From Desmospora activa DSM 45169 (GTDB taxonomy: Bacteria > Bacillota > Bacilli > Thermoactinomycetales > DSM-45169), in assembly GCF_003046315.1 (NCBI RefSeq), contig NZ_PZZP01000001.1, positions 2,108,001 to 2,172,000 on the forward strand: 64,000 nt of DNA. Direction: 5' to 3'. Made by a program: the position numbers and the translations under genes. Below, piece after piece: positions 26,562 through 36,786 of the stretch. Numbering within the stretch: position 1 is the first letter of the stretch; every line of letters begins with the position of its first letter. The notes under the pieces are model-generated. The model saw only the letters and a list, made by a program, of their open reading frames with translations, had not been told where the DNA came from and made no database searches.

Positions 26562-28103
26562 TCAATCGGCTTTTTTCATCCGAACCACTGTGTGGATTCG
26601 TAAAATGGCGGCACTCACTTCACCTGCGGCTTGAAGTGCATGGTATTTCACCGGTAGCGGATCGACCACACCCATATCCACCATATCGCAGACGGCGCCC
26701 CGATCACAATCGATTCCTAGCGAAGAGGATTGGCGCTTCAATTGGAGCACCTTTACTTCTTCCACCTTTTCCAATGGATTAAAACCGGCATTGGCTACCA
26801 CCTGTACCATGGGACGATGGAGCGCCTCCGCCACTGCGGCCACCCCAAACGCCTCCATCCCCTGAACGGTGTCGCGGTATTTCTCCACTTCACGGGCCAA
26901 CGCCAACTCAGACGCACCTCCGCCCGGCAGAAAGCCTCCTCGGATCGCCGCCTGCAGGGCGGCTGCAGCATCCTTGGTAATTCGTTCCCGCTCATCCACC
27001 AGTTCCTCTGTCGGGGCCGCCACCAAAATCGTGGCAACCGGTTTGCCCTGACCACCCAGGATACGAATCCGTTGCAACGATTCATCATCCTCTACCTCTT
27101 CACACACGCCGAGGATCCCGTCCAACTCATCACCGGTCTTTTTTAATCCGGTTCGTTTAATCGCACGGGCTCCGGTATGCTCCGCAATCCGCGCAATCTC
27201 CCTCGCTTCAATCTGTTGGATGACCATGCGCTCTGCGTCGGTCAAGAGCTCCTCCGCATGGGGGTCGACTTCACCTTGCACCACAATGAGGTCGATCGCC
27301 TGTTCAACCAAAAAGAGGATGGTGGACTCAAACTCCTGCTTCAACTTCTCCTGCTTGGCAAACCCGGCCTCCGTTCCCAATGATCCCTCAACCACTGGTT
27401 CCGGCTTTAAGTCGTCGGCAATCACCAACACTCGGAGCGAACCCTCTGTAGATGGGCGGGTACGATTGACACGCCCACGTGAGGGCAAGAGACCGGCAAA
27501 AATGTTACTTTCTGCCCGCGGGTGCGCTACAACTGATTCAGACAGTCTAAAGTGTCTTTCCAGCAGCTTTTCGCGTCCCACCATCATCGCAGCCTCAATC
27601 ACCAACTCGGTGATGTCTTCCTGTTCCCGACCGGCGGTGTAGGCAATGCGCTGCAACCATTCATCTTCCAGATCCCATATCGGGTTGGCCATCTCTTGCA
27701 TCCGTTCCAGGGCAAATTGCACCCCTTTGCGAATTCCCGCGATCACCTTTGCCACCGGGACACCCTTGTTTACCTGCTTCTCCCCTTCTTCCACCAAGGC
27801 AGCGGTCAACAGTGTGGCCGTCGTGGTTCCATCGCCCACTTCCTCCTGCTGAGCTCTGGAAATATTGGCGATCATGCGCGCGGCCGGATGGTTGGCTTCC
27901 ATTTTATTGAGAATGGTGACACCATCATTGGTAATAATCACATGGCCCTTGTCGTCAACCAACATCGTATCCAACCCTTTTGGCCCTAAGGTGCCCGCCA
28001 CCGCCGCAGCCATTTGTTGCACAGCCTCGGCGTTGGCACGGAGAGCGCCTGTCTGCGGTTTGCCATCGGAGGGTGGAAACTGGTGCCGATCCCCGCTATC
28101 CAT
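26562..28103 (-). CDS. Archaeal-like (group III) chaperonin
   Basis: 513 residues of the Cpn60/TCP-1 superfamily, much closer to thermosome/CCT than to GroEL. TLGPKGLDTMLVD, ITNDGVTILNKM and GDGTTTATLL (D91) form the nucleotide site; VDERERITKDAAAALQAAI carries the Asp matching the catalytic one of group II, followed by GGGASELALA. The apical region has the extra segment of the group II built-in lid, so no GroES is expected. There is no GGM tail. The gene lies between hrcA and grpE, a location known for group III chaperonins in Carboxydothermus and some other Bacillota. Confidence 0.9.
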   Translation of the reverse strand: MDSGDRHQFPPSDGKPQTGALRANAEAVQQMAAAVAGTLGPKGLDTMLVDDKGHVIITNDGVTILNKMEANHPAARMIANISRAQQEEVGDGTTTATLLTAALVEEGEKQVNKGVPVAKVIAGIRKGVQFALERMQEMANPIWDLEDEWLQRIAYTAGREQEDITELVIEAAMMVGREKLLERHFRLSESVVAHPRAESNIFAGLLPSRGRVNRTRPSTEGSLRVLVIADDLKPEPVVEGSLGTEAGFAKQEKLKQEFESTILFLVEQAIDLIVVQGEVDPHAEELLTDAERMVIQQIEAREIARIAEHTGARAIKRTGLKKTGDELDGILGVCEEVEDDESLQRIRILGGQGKPVATILVAAPTEELVDERERITKDAAAALQAAIRGGFLPGGGASELALAREVEKYRDTVQGMEAFGVAAVAEALHRPMVQVVANAGFNPLEKVEEVKVLQLKRQSSSLGIDCDRGAVCDMVDMGVVDPLPVKYHALQAAGEVSAAILRIHTVVRMKKAD

Positions 28104-28173
28104 GAATATGCAACCTCGCTTCCAGTTGTAAACAGGAATGATTCCTCATCGGTTGTAATCGGGTTGAGGAAGT

Positions 28174-29199
28174 TTAACCGTATGTGCGGCGCAAGTGATC
28201 AGAGAAGTCTTTCGCTAACAGTTGCAACAAACTGACCACTTTGCTGTAATCCATACGGGTGGGTCCCAGGACCCCGATTCGTCCCAACGAACGGCCGCCG
28301 ACGGAAAATGAGACCGTTACAATGCTGCAATTATTCATGGCCTCGATGTCATTTTCCTCTCCAATTCTGACTTGCAACCCACCAGGGGAAGCAGATACCA
28401 GTTTGGTCAGCGTTTCGTTTTCTTGCAACAGATCCATCAACGCTTTCACTTTCTCCACGTCCTGGAACTCCGGCTGTACCAACATATTGGTAGCGCCGCT
28501 CGTAAACAGTTGGCCTTCCAGATCAGAAACCAACATCTGATCGATGACGGCCAAGAGCGATTCATACTGCTCCACATGGCGTTGCAATTCAGCGGACAAT
28601 TCCCGATGAACCGTCTGTTTTAGACGGTGTAGGGGAATATCGCTCAGTTTGGCATTCAACAGATTAACCATCTGTTCAATCGACGAAAGGGAGACTCCAT
28701 CGGGAACCACAATCCGCCGTTGATCGACATGACCGGTATCCGTCACGATAATGGCGACCGCCATCCGCTCGTTTACCGGGACGACTTGTAAATGCTTCAA
28801 TTTATTATCATACAACTCAGGTCCCAGAATGATCGAGGTATAGTTGGTCATGCGGGAAAGGATAGAAGCCGTCTGTTCAATCGTCTGCTCCAACGCATCC
28901 ATCTTAGACGCAAACAACCGACGGACACTCAACAAATCAGTACGATTGATCCTTCCCGGCTGCATCAGACGATCAACATAAAACCGATAGCCAAAATGGC
29001 TGGGTACACGTCCTGCCGAAGTATACGGCTGTTCCAGGAACCCCATGTCCTCTAAATCCGCCAACTCGTTACGGATGGTGGCCGCGCTAAAATCAATATC
29101 ATCCCTTTTAGACAGGGTTCGGGAACCCACAGGCTCAGCCTGTTGGATATATTCCTCGATGAGTGCCCGCAATATCAAGTGTTGACGCGGTGATAACAT
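28174..29199 (-). CDS. hrcA: Heat-inducible transcription repressor HrcA
   Basis: 341 residues. N-terminal winged helix (LSPRQHLILRALIEEYIQQA, then SAATIRNELADLEDMGFLEQP), a GAF-like middle and a C-terminal LGRIGVLGPTRMDYSKVVSLL signature. It binds CIRCE and represses the operon; misfolded protein load relieves it. GGAGGTGG precedes the ATG at 29199. The gene follows its own CIRCE site, so it is autoregulated. Confidence 0.97.
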   Translation of the reverse strand: MLSPRQHLILRALIEEYIQQAEPVGSRTLSKRDDIDFSAATIRNELADLEDMGFLEQPYTSAGRVPSHFGYRFYVDRLMQPGRINRTDLLSVRRLFASKMDALEQTIEQTASILSRMTNYTSIILGPELYDNKLKHLQVVPVNERMAVAIIVTDTGHVDQRRIVVPDGVSLSSIEQMVNLLNAKLSDIPLHRLKQTVHRELSAELQRHVEQYESLLAVIDQMLVSDLEGQLFTSGATNMLVQPEFQDVEKVKALMDLLQENETLTKLVSASPGGLQVRIGEENDIEAMNNCSIVTVSFSVGGRSLGRIGVLGPTRMDYSKVVSLLQLLAKDFSDHLRRTYG

Positions 29200-29215
29200 G
29201 GGCCCCACCTCCTTG

Positions 29216-29242
29216 TTAGCACTCCCGTATATCGAGTGCTAA
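29216..29242. promoter_or_regulatory. CIRCE operator
   Basis: TTAGCACTC-N9-GAGTGCTAA, an exact match to the consensus. It lies just downstream of the -10 box, in the 5' leader of hrcA, so HrcA binding blocks the whole chaperone operon. Confidence 0.97.
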
Positions 29243-29253
29243 TTCCTTCATTA

Positions 29254-29282
29254 AACGTATCAAACCACTCAGGCATTGTCAA
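29254..29282 (-). promoter_or_regulatory. SigA promoter of the hrcA-dnaK operon
   Basis: Minus strand TTGACA (29282-29277), 17-base spacer, TACGTT (29259-29254). The imperfect -10 is 12 bases upstream of CIRCE. Confidence 0.75.
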
Positions 29283-29296
29283 CGCTCATTGCCGGT

Positions 29297-30442
29297 TTAA
29301 GCGGTTTCCCCCAGAAAGGCAGAAAAGACTTCATTGCCAAATAACAACCCTTGCTCCGTAAGGCGATAGCAATCCCCCTCAGGCACAATCAGCTTTTTGA
29401 CGAGAAGGTCGGGAATGACGTCAGGAAACACCGTTTCCATTTCAACCCCATAGCGTCGACGAAATTGGCTTCGACTTACCCCTTCCATTAGGCGCAAACC
29501 GAGAATCAATTGGTTTTCCATCGCTTCGCCTCGCTCAACGGGATGAGCACCGGCTACAGGAAGGCCCTCCTGTACGAGCCGAATATACTCTTTGACGCCT
29601 TTGACATTGTGGTGGCGTACGCCATTGGTGTACCCATGGGCACCGGTACCTAATCCATAGTAGGGGAGATTGCGCCAATAGGTGGAATTGTGGCGGCTCT
29701 CCCGCCCCGGACGGCTGAAGTTGGATACCTCATATTGGCGATATCCCGCCTCAGAGAGACGATGACGGGTCAGCTGATACATTTCCAACTCATCGTCCTC
29801 CGACGGCAGCGGCAGTCTCCCCTGCAACAGACGGGTGTGAAACACTGTCCCTTCCTCCACTTTAAGACTATAGACGGAAAAATGATCCGGTTGCAGAAGT
29901 AACGACCGTACCAACGCTTCCTCCATATCTTGCACCGTTTGCTCCGGCAGGCCGAACATCAAATCGAGGGAGAGATTATCGATCCCTACAGCACGAGCTT
30001 GCTCCACACTTCGCTCAATATCCTCCACGGAGTGAACCCGGCCAATTCGATGCAACAGATCGGCGCGAAAGGTTTGTGCGCCAAAACTGAGCCGATTCAC
30101 CCCGCCATCCCGTAACACCGACAGCAGATCCGGCCCTGTTGTACCCGGATTGGCTTCCACCGTAAACTCCAAATCAGAGGACCATCGGGGGAAATAGCGT
30201 CGAATTGACTCCAACAGAAACGCCATCTGACGAGGAGTCAGCACCGTCGGTGTCCCGCCGCCGATAAAGATAGTATCAATCGTCTCCGGCGGAACAGCCT
30301 CCACCGTACGCGCCATCTCCCGCTCCAGCGCTTGCAGGTATTCATCCACCGGCTGCCCTCCCACTACATAGGCGGTAAAATCACAGTAATGGCACTTATG
30401 GGTGCAAAAAGGGATATGAATGTAGACGGAACGGGGGTTCAT
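29297..30442 (-). CDS. hemW: Radical SAM heme chaperone HemW
   Basis: 381 residues. The radical SAM motif is CTHKCHYC (CxxxCxxC) with a following aromatic; IFIGGGTPTVL and FGLPEQTVQDMEEAL are typical of the HemN/HemW group. HemW binds heme and inserts it into target proteins; it is not the coproporphyrinogen oxidase despite older names. The ATG at 30442 follows GGAGG. It lies upstream of hrcA as in Bacillus and behind the lepA terminator. Confidence 0.94.
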   Translation of the reverse strand: MNPRSVYIHIPFCTHKCHYCDFTAYVVGGQPVDEYLQALEREMARTVEAVPPETIDTIFIGGGTPTVLTPRQMAFLLESIRRYFPRWSSDLEFTVEANPGTTGPDLLSVLRDGGVNRLSFGAQTFRADLLHRIGRVHSVEDIERSVEQARAVGIDNLSLDLMFGLPEQTVQDMEEALVRSLLLQPDHFSVYSLKVEEGTVFHTRLLQGRLPLPSEDDELEMYQLTRHRLSEAGYRQYEVSNFSRPGRESRHNSTYWRNLPYYGLGTGAHGYTNGVRHHNVKGVKEYIRLVQEGLPVAGAHPVERGEAMENQLILGLRLMEGVSRSQFRRRYGVEMETVFPDVIPDLLVKKLIVPEGDCYRLTEQGLLFGNEVFSAFLGETA

Positions 30443-30460
30443 CTTGACACCCTCCTTTCT

Positions 30461-30493
30461 TTGCAAAACCGCCAGCGGCTGTGCCGCTGACGG
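30461..30493 (-). terminator. Terminator-like hairpin upstream of hemW
   Basis: CCGCCAGCGGC (30469-30479) and GCCGCTGACGG (30483-30493), followed on the minus strand by TTTTGC. It partly ends the lepA transcript; the 150 bases between it and the lepA stop hold nothing recognisable. Confidence 0.65.
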
Positions 30494-30644
30494 CGAAATC
30501 GTTTAACCAGGTTGTTCGCGGAGACCCGTTTTCTCTTATGTCTGAACGCACTTCGCCGGCTCTGTTTGCATTTACCCTGAGCAGCAGCCGTAACAAGCGA
30601 TCATAGCTTAAGTGCTGGATGAAACGCCTGCTTCGTAGTAACGA

Positions 30645-32468
30645 TTATTTTTTGCTATCATCCATCTGCAGCACGGCCATAAACGCTTCTTGGGGCACTT
30701 CCACATTGCCCACCGCTTTCATTCGCTTTTTACCTTCCTTCTGCTTCTCCAACAGCTTCCGCTTACGCGAGATATCGCCGCCGTAGCATTTGGCCAACAC
30801 GTTTTTGCGCTGAGCCCGAATCGTCTCCCGCGCCACAATCTTATTGCCGATCGCCGCTTGCACCGGTACTTCAAACATTTGCCGCGGAATCAGTTCCTTC
30901 AGCTTTTCTACCAACTGGCGCCCGCGATAGTAAGCCTTATCCTGGTGAACGATAAACGAGAGTGCATCGACCGGTTCCCCGTTTAACAGAATATCCATTT
31001 TTACCAGCTTGGACGTCTTGTATCCGATCAACTCATAGTCAAAGGAAGCGTATCCTTTGGTGCTGGACTTCAACTGGTCAAAGAAGTCAAAGACGATTTC
31101 CGCCAGGGGCAACTCATACACAATGCTGACCCGGTTGGCGTCCAGATACTGCATATCGATGTAATCGCCCCGCTTTGTTTGACACAGCTCCATCACTGCG
31201 CCGACGTAATCGTTGGGCACCATCACATTTGCTTTTACATATGGCTCTTCCACATGATCGATCTGCTGGGATGGCGGCATATGGGTTGGGTTTTCAATAT
31301 CCAACCGTTCGCCGTCGGTTTTAAACACCCGATAAATGACGCTTGGCGCCGTCGTGATCAGCGGAATGTTAAACTCCCGCTCAATCCGCTCCTGGATGAT
31401 CTCCATATGCAACAACCCCAAGAACCCACAGCGAAAGCCAAAGCCGAGCGCTCCGGAAGTCTCTGGCTCATAGCGCAGGGAAGCGTCGTTCAGCTCCAAT
31501 TTTTCCAATGCTTCCCTTAGATCGTCATAATCGGAGGACTCCACCGGATACATGCCGCAAAAGACCATCGGATTGATCTTGCGGTATCCGGGCAGAGGTG
31601 CTGGTGCCGGATTGGATGCATCGGTAATCGTATCCCCGACGCGGGTATCCTTCACATTTTTGATGGAAGCCACCATAAAGCCGACTTCACCTACGGACAG
31701 TTCGTCCTTCAGTATCGGTTTGGGCGCAAACACCCCTACTTCCGTCACCTCAAACTCCTTGCCCGTCGCCATCATCCGTACCTTCATCCCTTTTTTGATG
31801 GTACCGTCCACCACCCGGATGTAGGTGATCACGCCTTTGTAGGCATCAAACAGGGAGTCGTAGATGAGAGCCTTTAAGGGAGCATTTGGATCGCCGACAG
31901 GAGGCGGCACCTTCTCCACAATCTGCTCCAGGATTTCTTCAATACCGATCCCTGCTTTCGCTGAGGCCAATACCGCCTCAGAGGCATCGAGGCCGATCAG
32001 CTCCTCCACCTCTTCCCGCACCCGTTCCGGTTCGGCGCTAGGGAGATCGATCTTGTTGATGACCGGCAAAATTTCCAGCTCATTGTCAAGGGCCAGATAA
32101 ACATTGGCCATCGTCTGGGCTTCTACACCCTGAGCCGCATCTACCACCAACAACGCTCCCTCACATGCCGCCAAACTGCGGGAGACTTCATAGGTAAAGT
32201 CCACATGTCCAGGTGTGTCGATCAAATTGAGAATATATTCGTTTCCGTCCTTCGCTTTGTATGGCAGACGAACGGATTGCAACTTAATGGTGATTCCTCG
32301 CTCCCGCTCCAACTCCATCGAGTCCAGGAACTGATCCTGCATCTCCCGGTCAGACAGTGCACCGGTAAATTCCAAGATACGATCGGCTAGGGTGGATTTT
32401 CCGTGGTCGATATGAGCGATAATCGAAAAATTGCGGATCTGCTTTTGTTGTGGTTGTTTCTGGACCAT
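30645..32468 (-). CDS. lepA: Elongation factor 4 (LepA)
   Basis: A 607-residue translational GTPase. G1 is [10 protein letters not shown]3 DTPGH, G4 NKID, and the LepA-specific C-terminal domain ends [19 protein letters not shown]. It acts on stalled or initiating ribosomes. The ATG at 32468 follows GGAGGG. A strong SigA promoter lies at 32516-32544. In B. subtilis lepA lies directly after yqxA; here a 14 kb glycan locus separates them. Confidence 0.98.
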   Translation of the reverse strand: MVQKQPQQKQIRNFSIIAHIDHGKSTLADRILEFTGALSDREMQDQFLDSMELERERGITIKLQSVRLPYKAKDGNEYILNLIDTPGHVDFTYEVSRSLAACEGALLVVDAAQGVEAQTMANVYLALDNELEILPVINKIDLPSAEPERVREEVEELIGLDASEAVLASAKAGIGIEEILEQIVEKVPPPVGDPNAPLKALIYDSLFDAYKGVITYIRVVDGTIKKGMKVRMMATGKEFEVTEVGVFAPKPILKDELSVGEVGFMVASIKNVKDTRVGDTITDASNPAPAPLPGYRKINPMVFCGMYPVESSDYDDLREALEKLELNDASLRYEPETSGALGFGFRCGFLGLLHMEIIQERIEREFNIPLITTAPSVIYRVFKTDGERLDIENPTHMPPSQQIDHVEEPYVKANVMVPNDYVGAVMELCQTKRGDYIDMQYLDANRVSIVYELPLAEIVFDFFDQLKSSTKGYASFDYELIGYKTSKLVKMDILLNGEPVDALSFIVHQDKAYYRGRQLVEKLKELIPRQMFEVPVQAAIGNKIVARETIRAQRKNVLAKCYGGDISRKRKLLEKQKEGKKRMKAVGNVEVPQEAFMAVLQMDDSKK

Positions 32469-32515
32469 TTTCGTTCCCTCCTGCGTGAAAACACGCGCCA
32501 ACTACATCTTGTATA

Positions 32516-32544
32516 TTATATCAGCACCGATTTGCCTCATCAAA
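32516..32544 (-). promoter_or_regulatory. SigA promoter of lepA
   Basis: Minus strand TTGATG (32544-32539), 17-base spacer, TATAAT (32521-32516) with a TG extension. Confidence 0.85.
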
Positions 32545-32602
32545 TGGGAAGCGTCTAGAGGAGAACCACAATCGATAAAAGCTCTGCCCACAGTTAATAG
32601 AC

Positions 32603-32636
32603 AAACCCTCCTTGGCCCCATTGCAAAGGAGGGTTT
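32603..32636 (-). terminator. Hairpin between the GH31 gene and lepA
   Basis: AAACCCTCCTT and AAGGAGGGTTT, 11-base perfect arms. The T-run after it is weak on both strands, so termination is probable, not certain. It marks the right edge of the lepA unit and the end of the glycan operon. Confidence 0.55.
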
Positions 32637-32709
32637 AGATCCTAAATATCACTATTTCGGTTTTCACGCCTCTCCCCACTGTCATCAACACGAAGACGAT
32701 CCAAAGCCG

Positions 32710-35025
32710 CTATAGCGTAATCACTACCTCTTTTTTAAAATCTTCCGGTATGATACAAACTCCCTGCTCTCCTTTTTCCCCCTCACCGTTCTGCACCGCT
32801 GTGACGGAATCGTATCCGTGCAGCACCAGGTTCCAGGGCTTTGTCACCCCTTCCGGTAAAACTGTGATTTGCCTCCCTTCGCGATAAAAGCGTACCTTGG
32901 ATTCCAGATTTCCAGAAGAGTCGTAGAGGAGGCTGTCACTCCATTTCCCTTCTTCTAGTTCAAACAGATGAAAGGTTACTCCATTGGCATAATCGTAACA
33001 AGGGCTCCGATCATCGCGACCGAGCGGGAGTATGCAGTTTGCCCGCACAAACAGGGGCAAGCTCATATAGTCGTACTGCTCTTCTCTCCAACAGCCGCCC
33101 TCCACCTTTTCCCCGCTAAAAAGGTGGGTCCATGTACCGGACGGCAGATAATAGGAGACCTGCCCATCTTCTCGAAACACGGGAGCAACCAGCAATGATT
33201 CCCCCAGCATATACTGGCGATCCAGATAGTCACATGCCGGATCGTCGGGAAACTCCAGCACCATCGGCCGCATCATGGGAATCCCCGTTTGTGCAGCTTT
33301 GACCGCTGTGGCAAACAGATACGGCATCAGCCGGTGTTTCCATTTTAAGAAATGACGCATCACCTCGACCGCTTCTTCGCCAAACAGCCACGGAACCCGA
33401 TAAGACTCACTTCCATGAAGGCGACTATGGCTAGAAAGCAGGCCAAATGCGGTCCAACGTTTATACAGATCCGCCGTGGCTGTACTTTCAAAGCCGCCGA
33501 TATCGTGACTCCAAAAACCAAACCCGGACAACGCCAGTGACAACCCACCACGCAAGCTTTCCGCCATGGAATCGTAGTTGGCGAAACAATCCCCACCCCA
33601 GTGTACCGGAAAGCGTTGGGCCCCGGCAGTAGCGGAGCGGGCGAAAACTACCGCCTGCTGTCGGCCCAATTTTTCTTCCAGCAGTTCAAATACGATTTGA
33701 TTGTAGAGAAAGGCATAATAATTGTGCATTTTTTCGGGATCAGAGCCGTCGAAGTAGACGACATCGGTGGGAATCCGTTCCCCGAAATCGGTCTTAAAAC
33801 TGTCTACTCCCATCTCGATCAATCGCGCCAACTTCTGTTTAAACCAGGTACAAGCTTCGGGATTGGTAAAATCGACGATCCCCATCCCCGCTTGCCAGCG
33901 GTCCCACTGCCACACCTCGCCGTCAGCTTTTTTGAGCAGATACCCCTTTTCCACCGCTTCCGCAAACAACGGCGACTTTTGCGCAATATAGGGGTTAATC
34001 CAAACACTGATTTTTAACCCTTTTTCCTTTAACCGTTTCAGCATCCCTTCCGGATCGGGAAACTGTTGTCGATCCCAGTCAAAATTGCACCACTCAAACG
34101 CTTTCATCCAAAAGCAATCAAAATGGAACACACTGAGGGGCAGATCCCGTTCATTCATACCGTCGACAAAACGATTAACCGTCTCCTCGTCATACTCGGT
34201 GGTAAAGGAAGTAGTCAGCCACAGACCAAAGGACCACGCCGGGGGCAGAGACGGTTTCCCGGTCAAATCAGTATAGCGCTCTAAAACCTCCTTGGGCGAA
34301 GGGCCGTTGATCATAAAGTAATCCAGATACTCCCCTTCAACGCTAAACTGGGCTTTGGAGACGATTTCAGAAGCCAATTCAAAGGAAACCCGTTCCGGAT
34401 GGTTAACAAACACCCCATATCCTCGGTTGGTCAAATAAAAGGGGATGTTTTTATAAGACTGTTCCGTGCTGGTGCCCCCATCCTCATTCCAGATATCGAC
34501 AGTCTGCCCGTTTTTGACAAAGGGTGTAAACCGCTCCCCCATTCCGTAAATCGTCTCTCCCACACTGATGGACAGCTGCTCCCGTATATAGGTCTCTCCA
34601 GTGTCAGTCGTCACATATGCGAGGCTGCGCGGCTCGCTCACCGTTAAGCATTCGTCACCGTTAAAAAAGGCGAGGGACCACTCCTCCTTGTTAATTCGAG
34701 CTGATAAATCTCCGCTAGTAAATCGGATCTCCTCTTCATTATCGTGAAGGTAGACGCTAGTCTTTGTATCGATCAACGGAAACGACGGTTGCCGCCTCAC
34801 CCCTCCTTTGTAATGCCAAACTTGTACCCGGATCACATTGGGCCGGGGGGAAGTGAGACGCACAGTAAGCAACGGTCCATCCAAGGTATCCCCGCGATGT
34901 TGAATCTGTTTACAGGGAAGAAAGAGAGTAAGCGCATCATCGGTTTGTTCCGTCTCATACACCATCGCCGGTCGATGTAAGGTAAAACCTTCTCGTGTCA
35001 ACCAGTGCCCGTTTGTAAATTTCAT
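32710..35025 (-). CDS. yicI: GH31 alpha-xylosidase (YicI type)
   Basis: 771 residues, matching E. coli YicI in length and motifs. The nucleophile is D413 in KTDFGERIPTDVVYFDG, and the acid/base is D479 in FPVHWGGDC. YicI enzymes remove alpha-1,6-xylose from isoprimeverose and xyloglucan oligosaccharides. No signal peptide, so it acts in the cytosol after import. GGAGGG precedes the ATG. It is the last gene of the operon with the GH5 enzyme and ABC transporter. Confidence 0.92.
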   Translation of the reverse strand: MKFTNGHWLTREGFTLHRPAMVYETEQTDDALTLFLPCKQIQHRGDTLDGPLLTVRLTSPRPNVIRVQVWHYKGGVRRQPSFPLIDTKTSVYLHDNEEEIRFTSGDLSARINKEEWSLAFFNGDECLTVSEPRSLAYVTTDTGETYIREQLSISVGETIYGMGERFTPFVKNGQTVDIWNEDGGTSTEQSYKNIPFYLTNRGYGVFVNHPERVSFELASEIVSKAQFSVEGEYLDYFMINGPSPKEVLERYTDLTGKPSLPPAWSFGLWLTTSFTTEYDEETVNRFVDGMNERDLPLSVFHFDCFWMKAFEWCNFDWDRQQFPDPEGMLKRLKEKGLKISVWINPYIAQKSPLFAEAVEKGYLLKKADGEVWQWDRWQAGMGIVDFTNPEACTWFKQKLARLIEMGVDSFKTDFGERIPTDVVYFDGSDPEKMHNYYAFLYNQIVFELLEEKLGRQQAVVFARSATAGAQRFPVHWGGDCFANYDSMAESLRGGLSLALSGFGFWSHDIGGFESTATADLYKRWTAFGLLSSHSRLHGSESYRVPWLFGEEAVEVMRHFLKWKHRLMPYLFATAVKAAQTGIPMMRPMVLEFPDDPACDYLDRQYMLGESLLVAPVFREDGQVSYYLPSGTWTHLFSGEKVEGGCWREEQYDYMSLPLFVRANCILPLGRDDRSPCYDYANGVTFHLFELEEGKWSDSLLYDSSGNLESKVRFYREGRQITVLPEGVTKPWNLVLHGYDSVTAVQNGEGEKGEQGVCIIPEDFKKEVVITL

Positions 35026-35050
35026 ATCATCCCTCCTATTTTCGCTTCAT

Positions 35051-36721
35051 TCACGGGACCTGCAACTTCACTTGTGTCTCGGTCCCTTCCGGATAAAACT
35101 CCACGGTAAGTGTCGCGTTTTCCTTCACATATTCCAAAAACGCCGGGGTTAATTCAAGTTGTCCGTCCTCCACCTGAAAATCGTCCCCGTAGTTGATATA
35201 CGGCGTCCAGTCCCATTTCTCTTCTAGGACGGGACGACCAGTCGCATCTGTAACGGCTTTGATGGTACGAAGCTTGGTTCCGTTCCACTCCAGTGGGATC
35301 GTTATGTTTTCTTCCCGATCTTGTGGATGGATCACGATCGTCTGGACGGTGGGGGTGGGATCGTCATACTGGATTACATCCATCACCTGCTCCGCTCCTG
35401 TAGAAAAGGAGAAGGTCAGCTGCGCATTGGTCCCCAGCTTTGACTCCTCTAACAATCCTGCTACAAAATCAGCTTTTAACGTAACCTTGGCGTTAGTTTC
35501 GTCATAGGTGTAATCGGTCCCTTCCACCAATCGGGTCGATCCGTGGCTGATCCCCGTCAATCGATTTCCGTTTAGCAACAGATCCACCGGTTGATCGGTT
35601 ACCGCCTCATCCGCCCGCACATACAGATCTACCGGTTTGATAAAGGCGTTGATATTTCCGGCGGAAGCTTCCTCAATGATGTCCTTGACAACGGGGTCGC
35701 GCCATTGCCGCTTGCTGCGATCAAAATGGTCGTTGCCGTTGTCCCACCACATGGTAGCGATGCCATACTGTCGACAGAGACGGATCAAATGGTCGTGGTA
35801 CAGCCATTTGGAATGCTTTTCATTGTTGCCTAAGGTTCCATATTCACCGAGAATGATCGGATAACCCTGGGAAGTGTATCGCTCATACAGCGGCCGAAGA
35901 TCGTTTTCCATCTGTTGCCGGTCTTGGGCCGTTCCCCAGGTGGTGTTGCCCCACCAACCCGCCACATAGTCCCAGGGTGAATAATAGTGAAAGGTGAGGA
36001 TGAGATGTTCGTCGTCGGGAACTTCAAAGGAATCATCAACCAAATTATCACCGTTATCATGAAGGGCCCCCACAATTACCAACCGTTCATCATTGTATCC
36101 GCCCGATGTGCGAATCGTCTCCAAGATACTGCGATTTAAATGGTTCATCTGCTCCGCATTCATACCTGTCGGTTCATTGATCACTTCAAACATCAGCTTT
36201 TCGCTTTTCGTTCCAAAATGGCGAGCAATCTGCGCCCATACCTTTTCCAGCTTATCGAGGGTGCCCTCGGGATCTCGCTCCATTTCATGCACCCATAACC
36301 AGGAATCGTGGTGAACATTTAACACCACATAAAAATCCCGCTCCAAAGCCCAATCGGTCACTTGCTCCACCCGACGCATCCAGCTGTCGTCAATACGGTA
36401 TTCCGGCCCCGGTCCAATGTGGGAATCCCAGGTGACGGGGATGCGGACACTTTTAAAGCCGGAATTCTTAATATCGTCAAAGGTGTGTTCTTCCACCGGC
36501 GGGTTGTTCCAGGACCCTTCCGTGGGAACGGCATCCAGCGTGTTTCCCAGATTCCAACCCGGTGTCATCGCTGCTACTGCTTCATTTGCATCAAGGGCTT
36601 GAAACTTTTGCTGCGCTTTTTTTGCATCGTCTCCTGCATTTGGAGCGGCAATCGCAACCGGAACATACATCAAAATGCCGATTATGGCAAAGATAACGAA
36701 CAATCGGAGGATTTTTTTCAC
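35051..36721 (-). CDS. Secreted GH5 endoglucanase with two X2-like modules
   Basis: 556 residues. Signal peptide (about 1-27, cut after AIA), a GH5 catalytic domain (about 40-345) with acid/base E183 in FEVINEPTG and nucleophile E293 in ILGEYG, then two Ig-like X2-type modules (about 365-450, with LVEGTDYTYDETNAKVTLK, and 465-556). NVHHDSW and FHYYSP are further GH5 signatures. The subfamily looks like GH5_4, which includes xyloglucanases. The GTG at 36721 follows AAGGAG; the longer reading overlaps the binding-protein gene. It is probably the extracellular enzyme of the locus. Confidence 0.88.
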   Translation of the reverse strand: MKKILRLFVIFAIIGILMYVPVAIAAPNAGDDAKKAQQKFQALDANEAVAAMTPGWNLGNTLDAVPTEGSWNNPPVEEHTFDDIKNSGFKSVRIPVTWDSHIGPGPEYRIDDSWMRRVEQVTDWALERDFYVVLNVHHDSWLWVHEMERDPEGTLDKLEKVWAQIARHFGTKSEKLMFEVINEPTGMNAEQMNHLNRSILETIRTSGGYNDERLVIVGALHDNGDNLVDDSFEVPDDEHLILTFHYYSPWDYVAGWWGNTTWGTAQDRQQMENDLRPLYERYTSQGYPIILGEYGTLGNNEKHSKWLYHDHLIRLCRQYGIATMWWDNGNDHFDRSKRQWRDPVVKDIIEEASAGNINAFIKPVDLYVRADEAVTDQPVDLLLNGNRLTGISHGSTRLVEGTDYTYDETNAKVTLKADFVAGLLEESKLGTNAQLTFSFSTGAEQVMDVIQYDDPTPTVQTIVIHPQDREENITIPLEWNGTKLRTIKAVTDATGRPVLEEKWDWTPYINYGDDFQVEDGQLELTPAFLEYVKENATLTVEFYPEGTETQVKLQVP

Positions 36722-36786
36722 TTTCCTCACTCCTTTTGGCCAATATGTTGAACAACAGTCCCAGTTACCTTCATGAGGGGCGTTTC

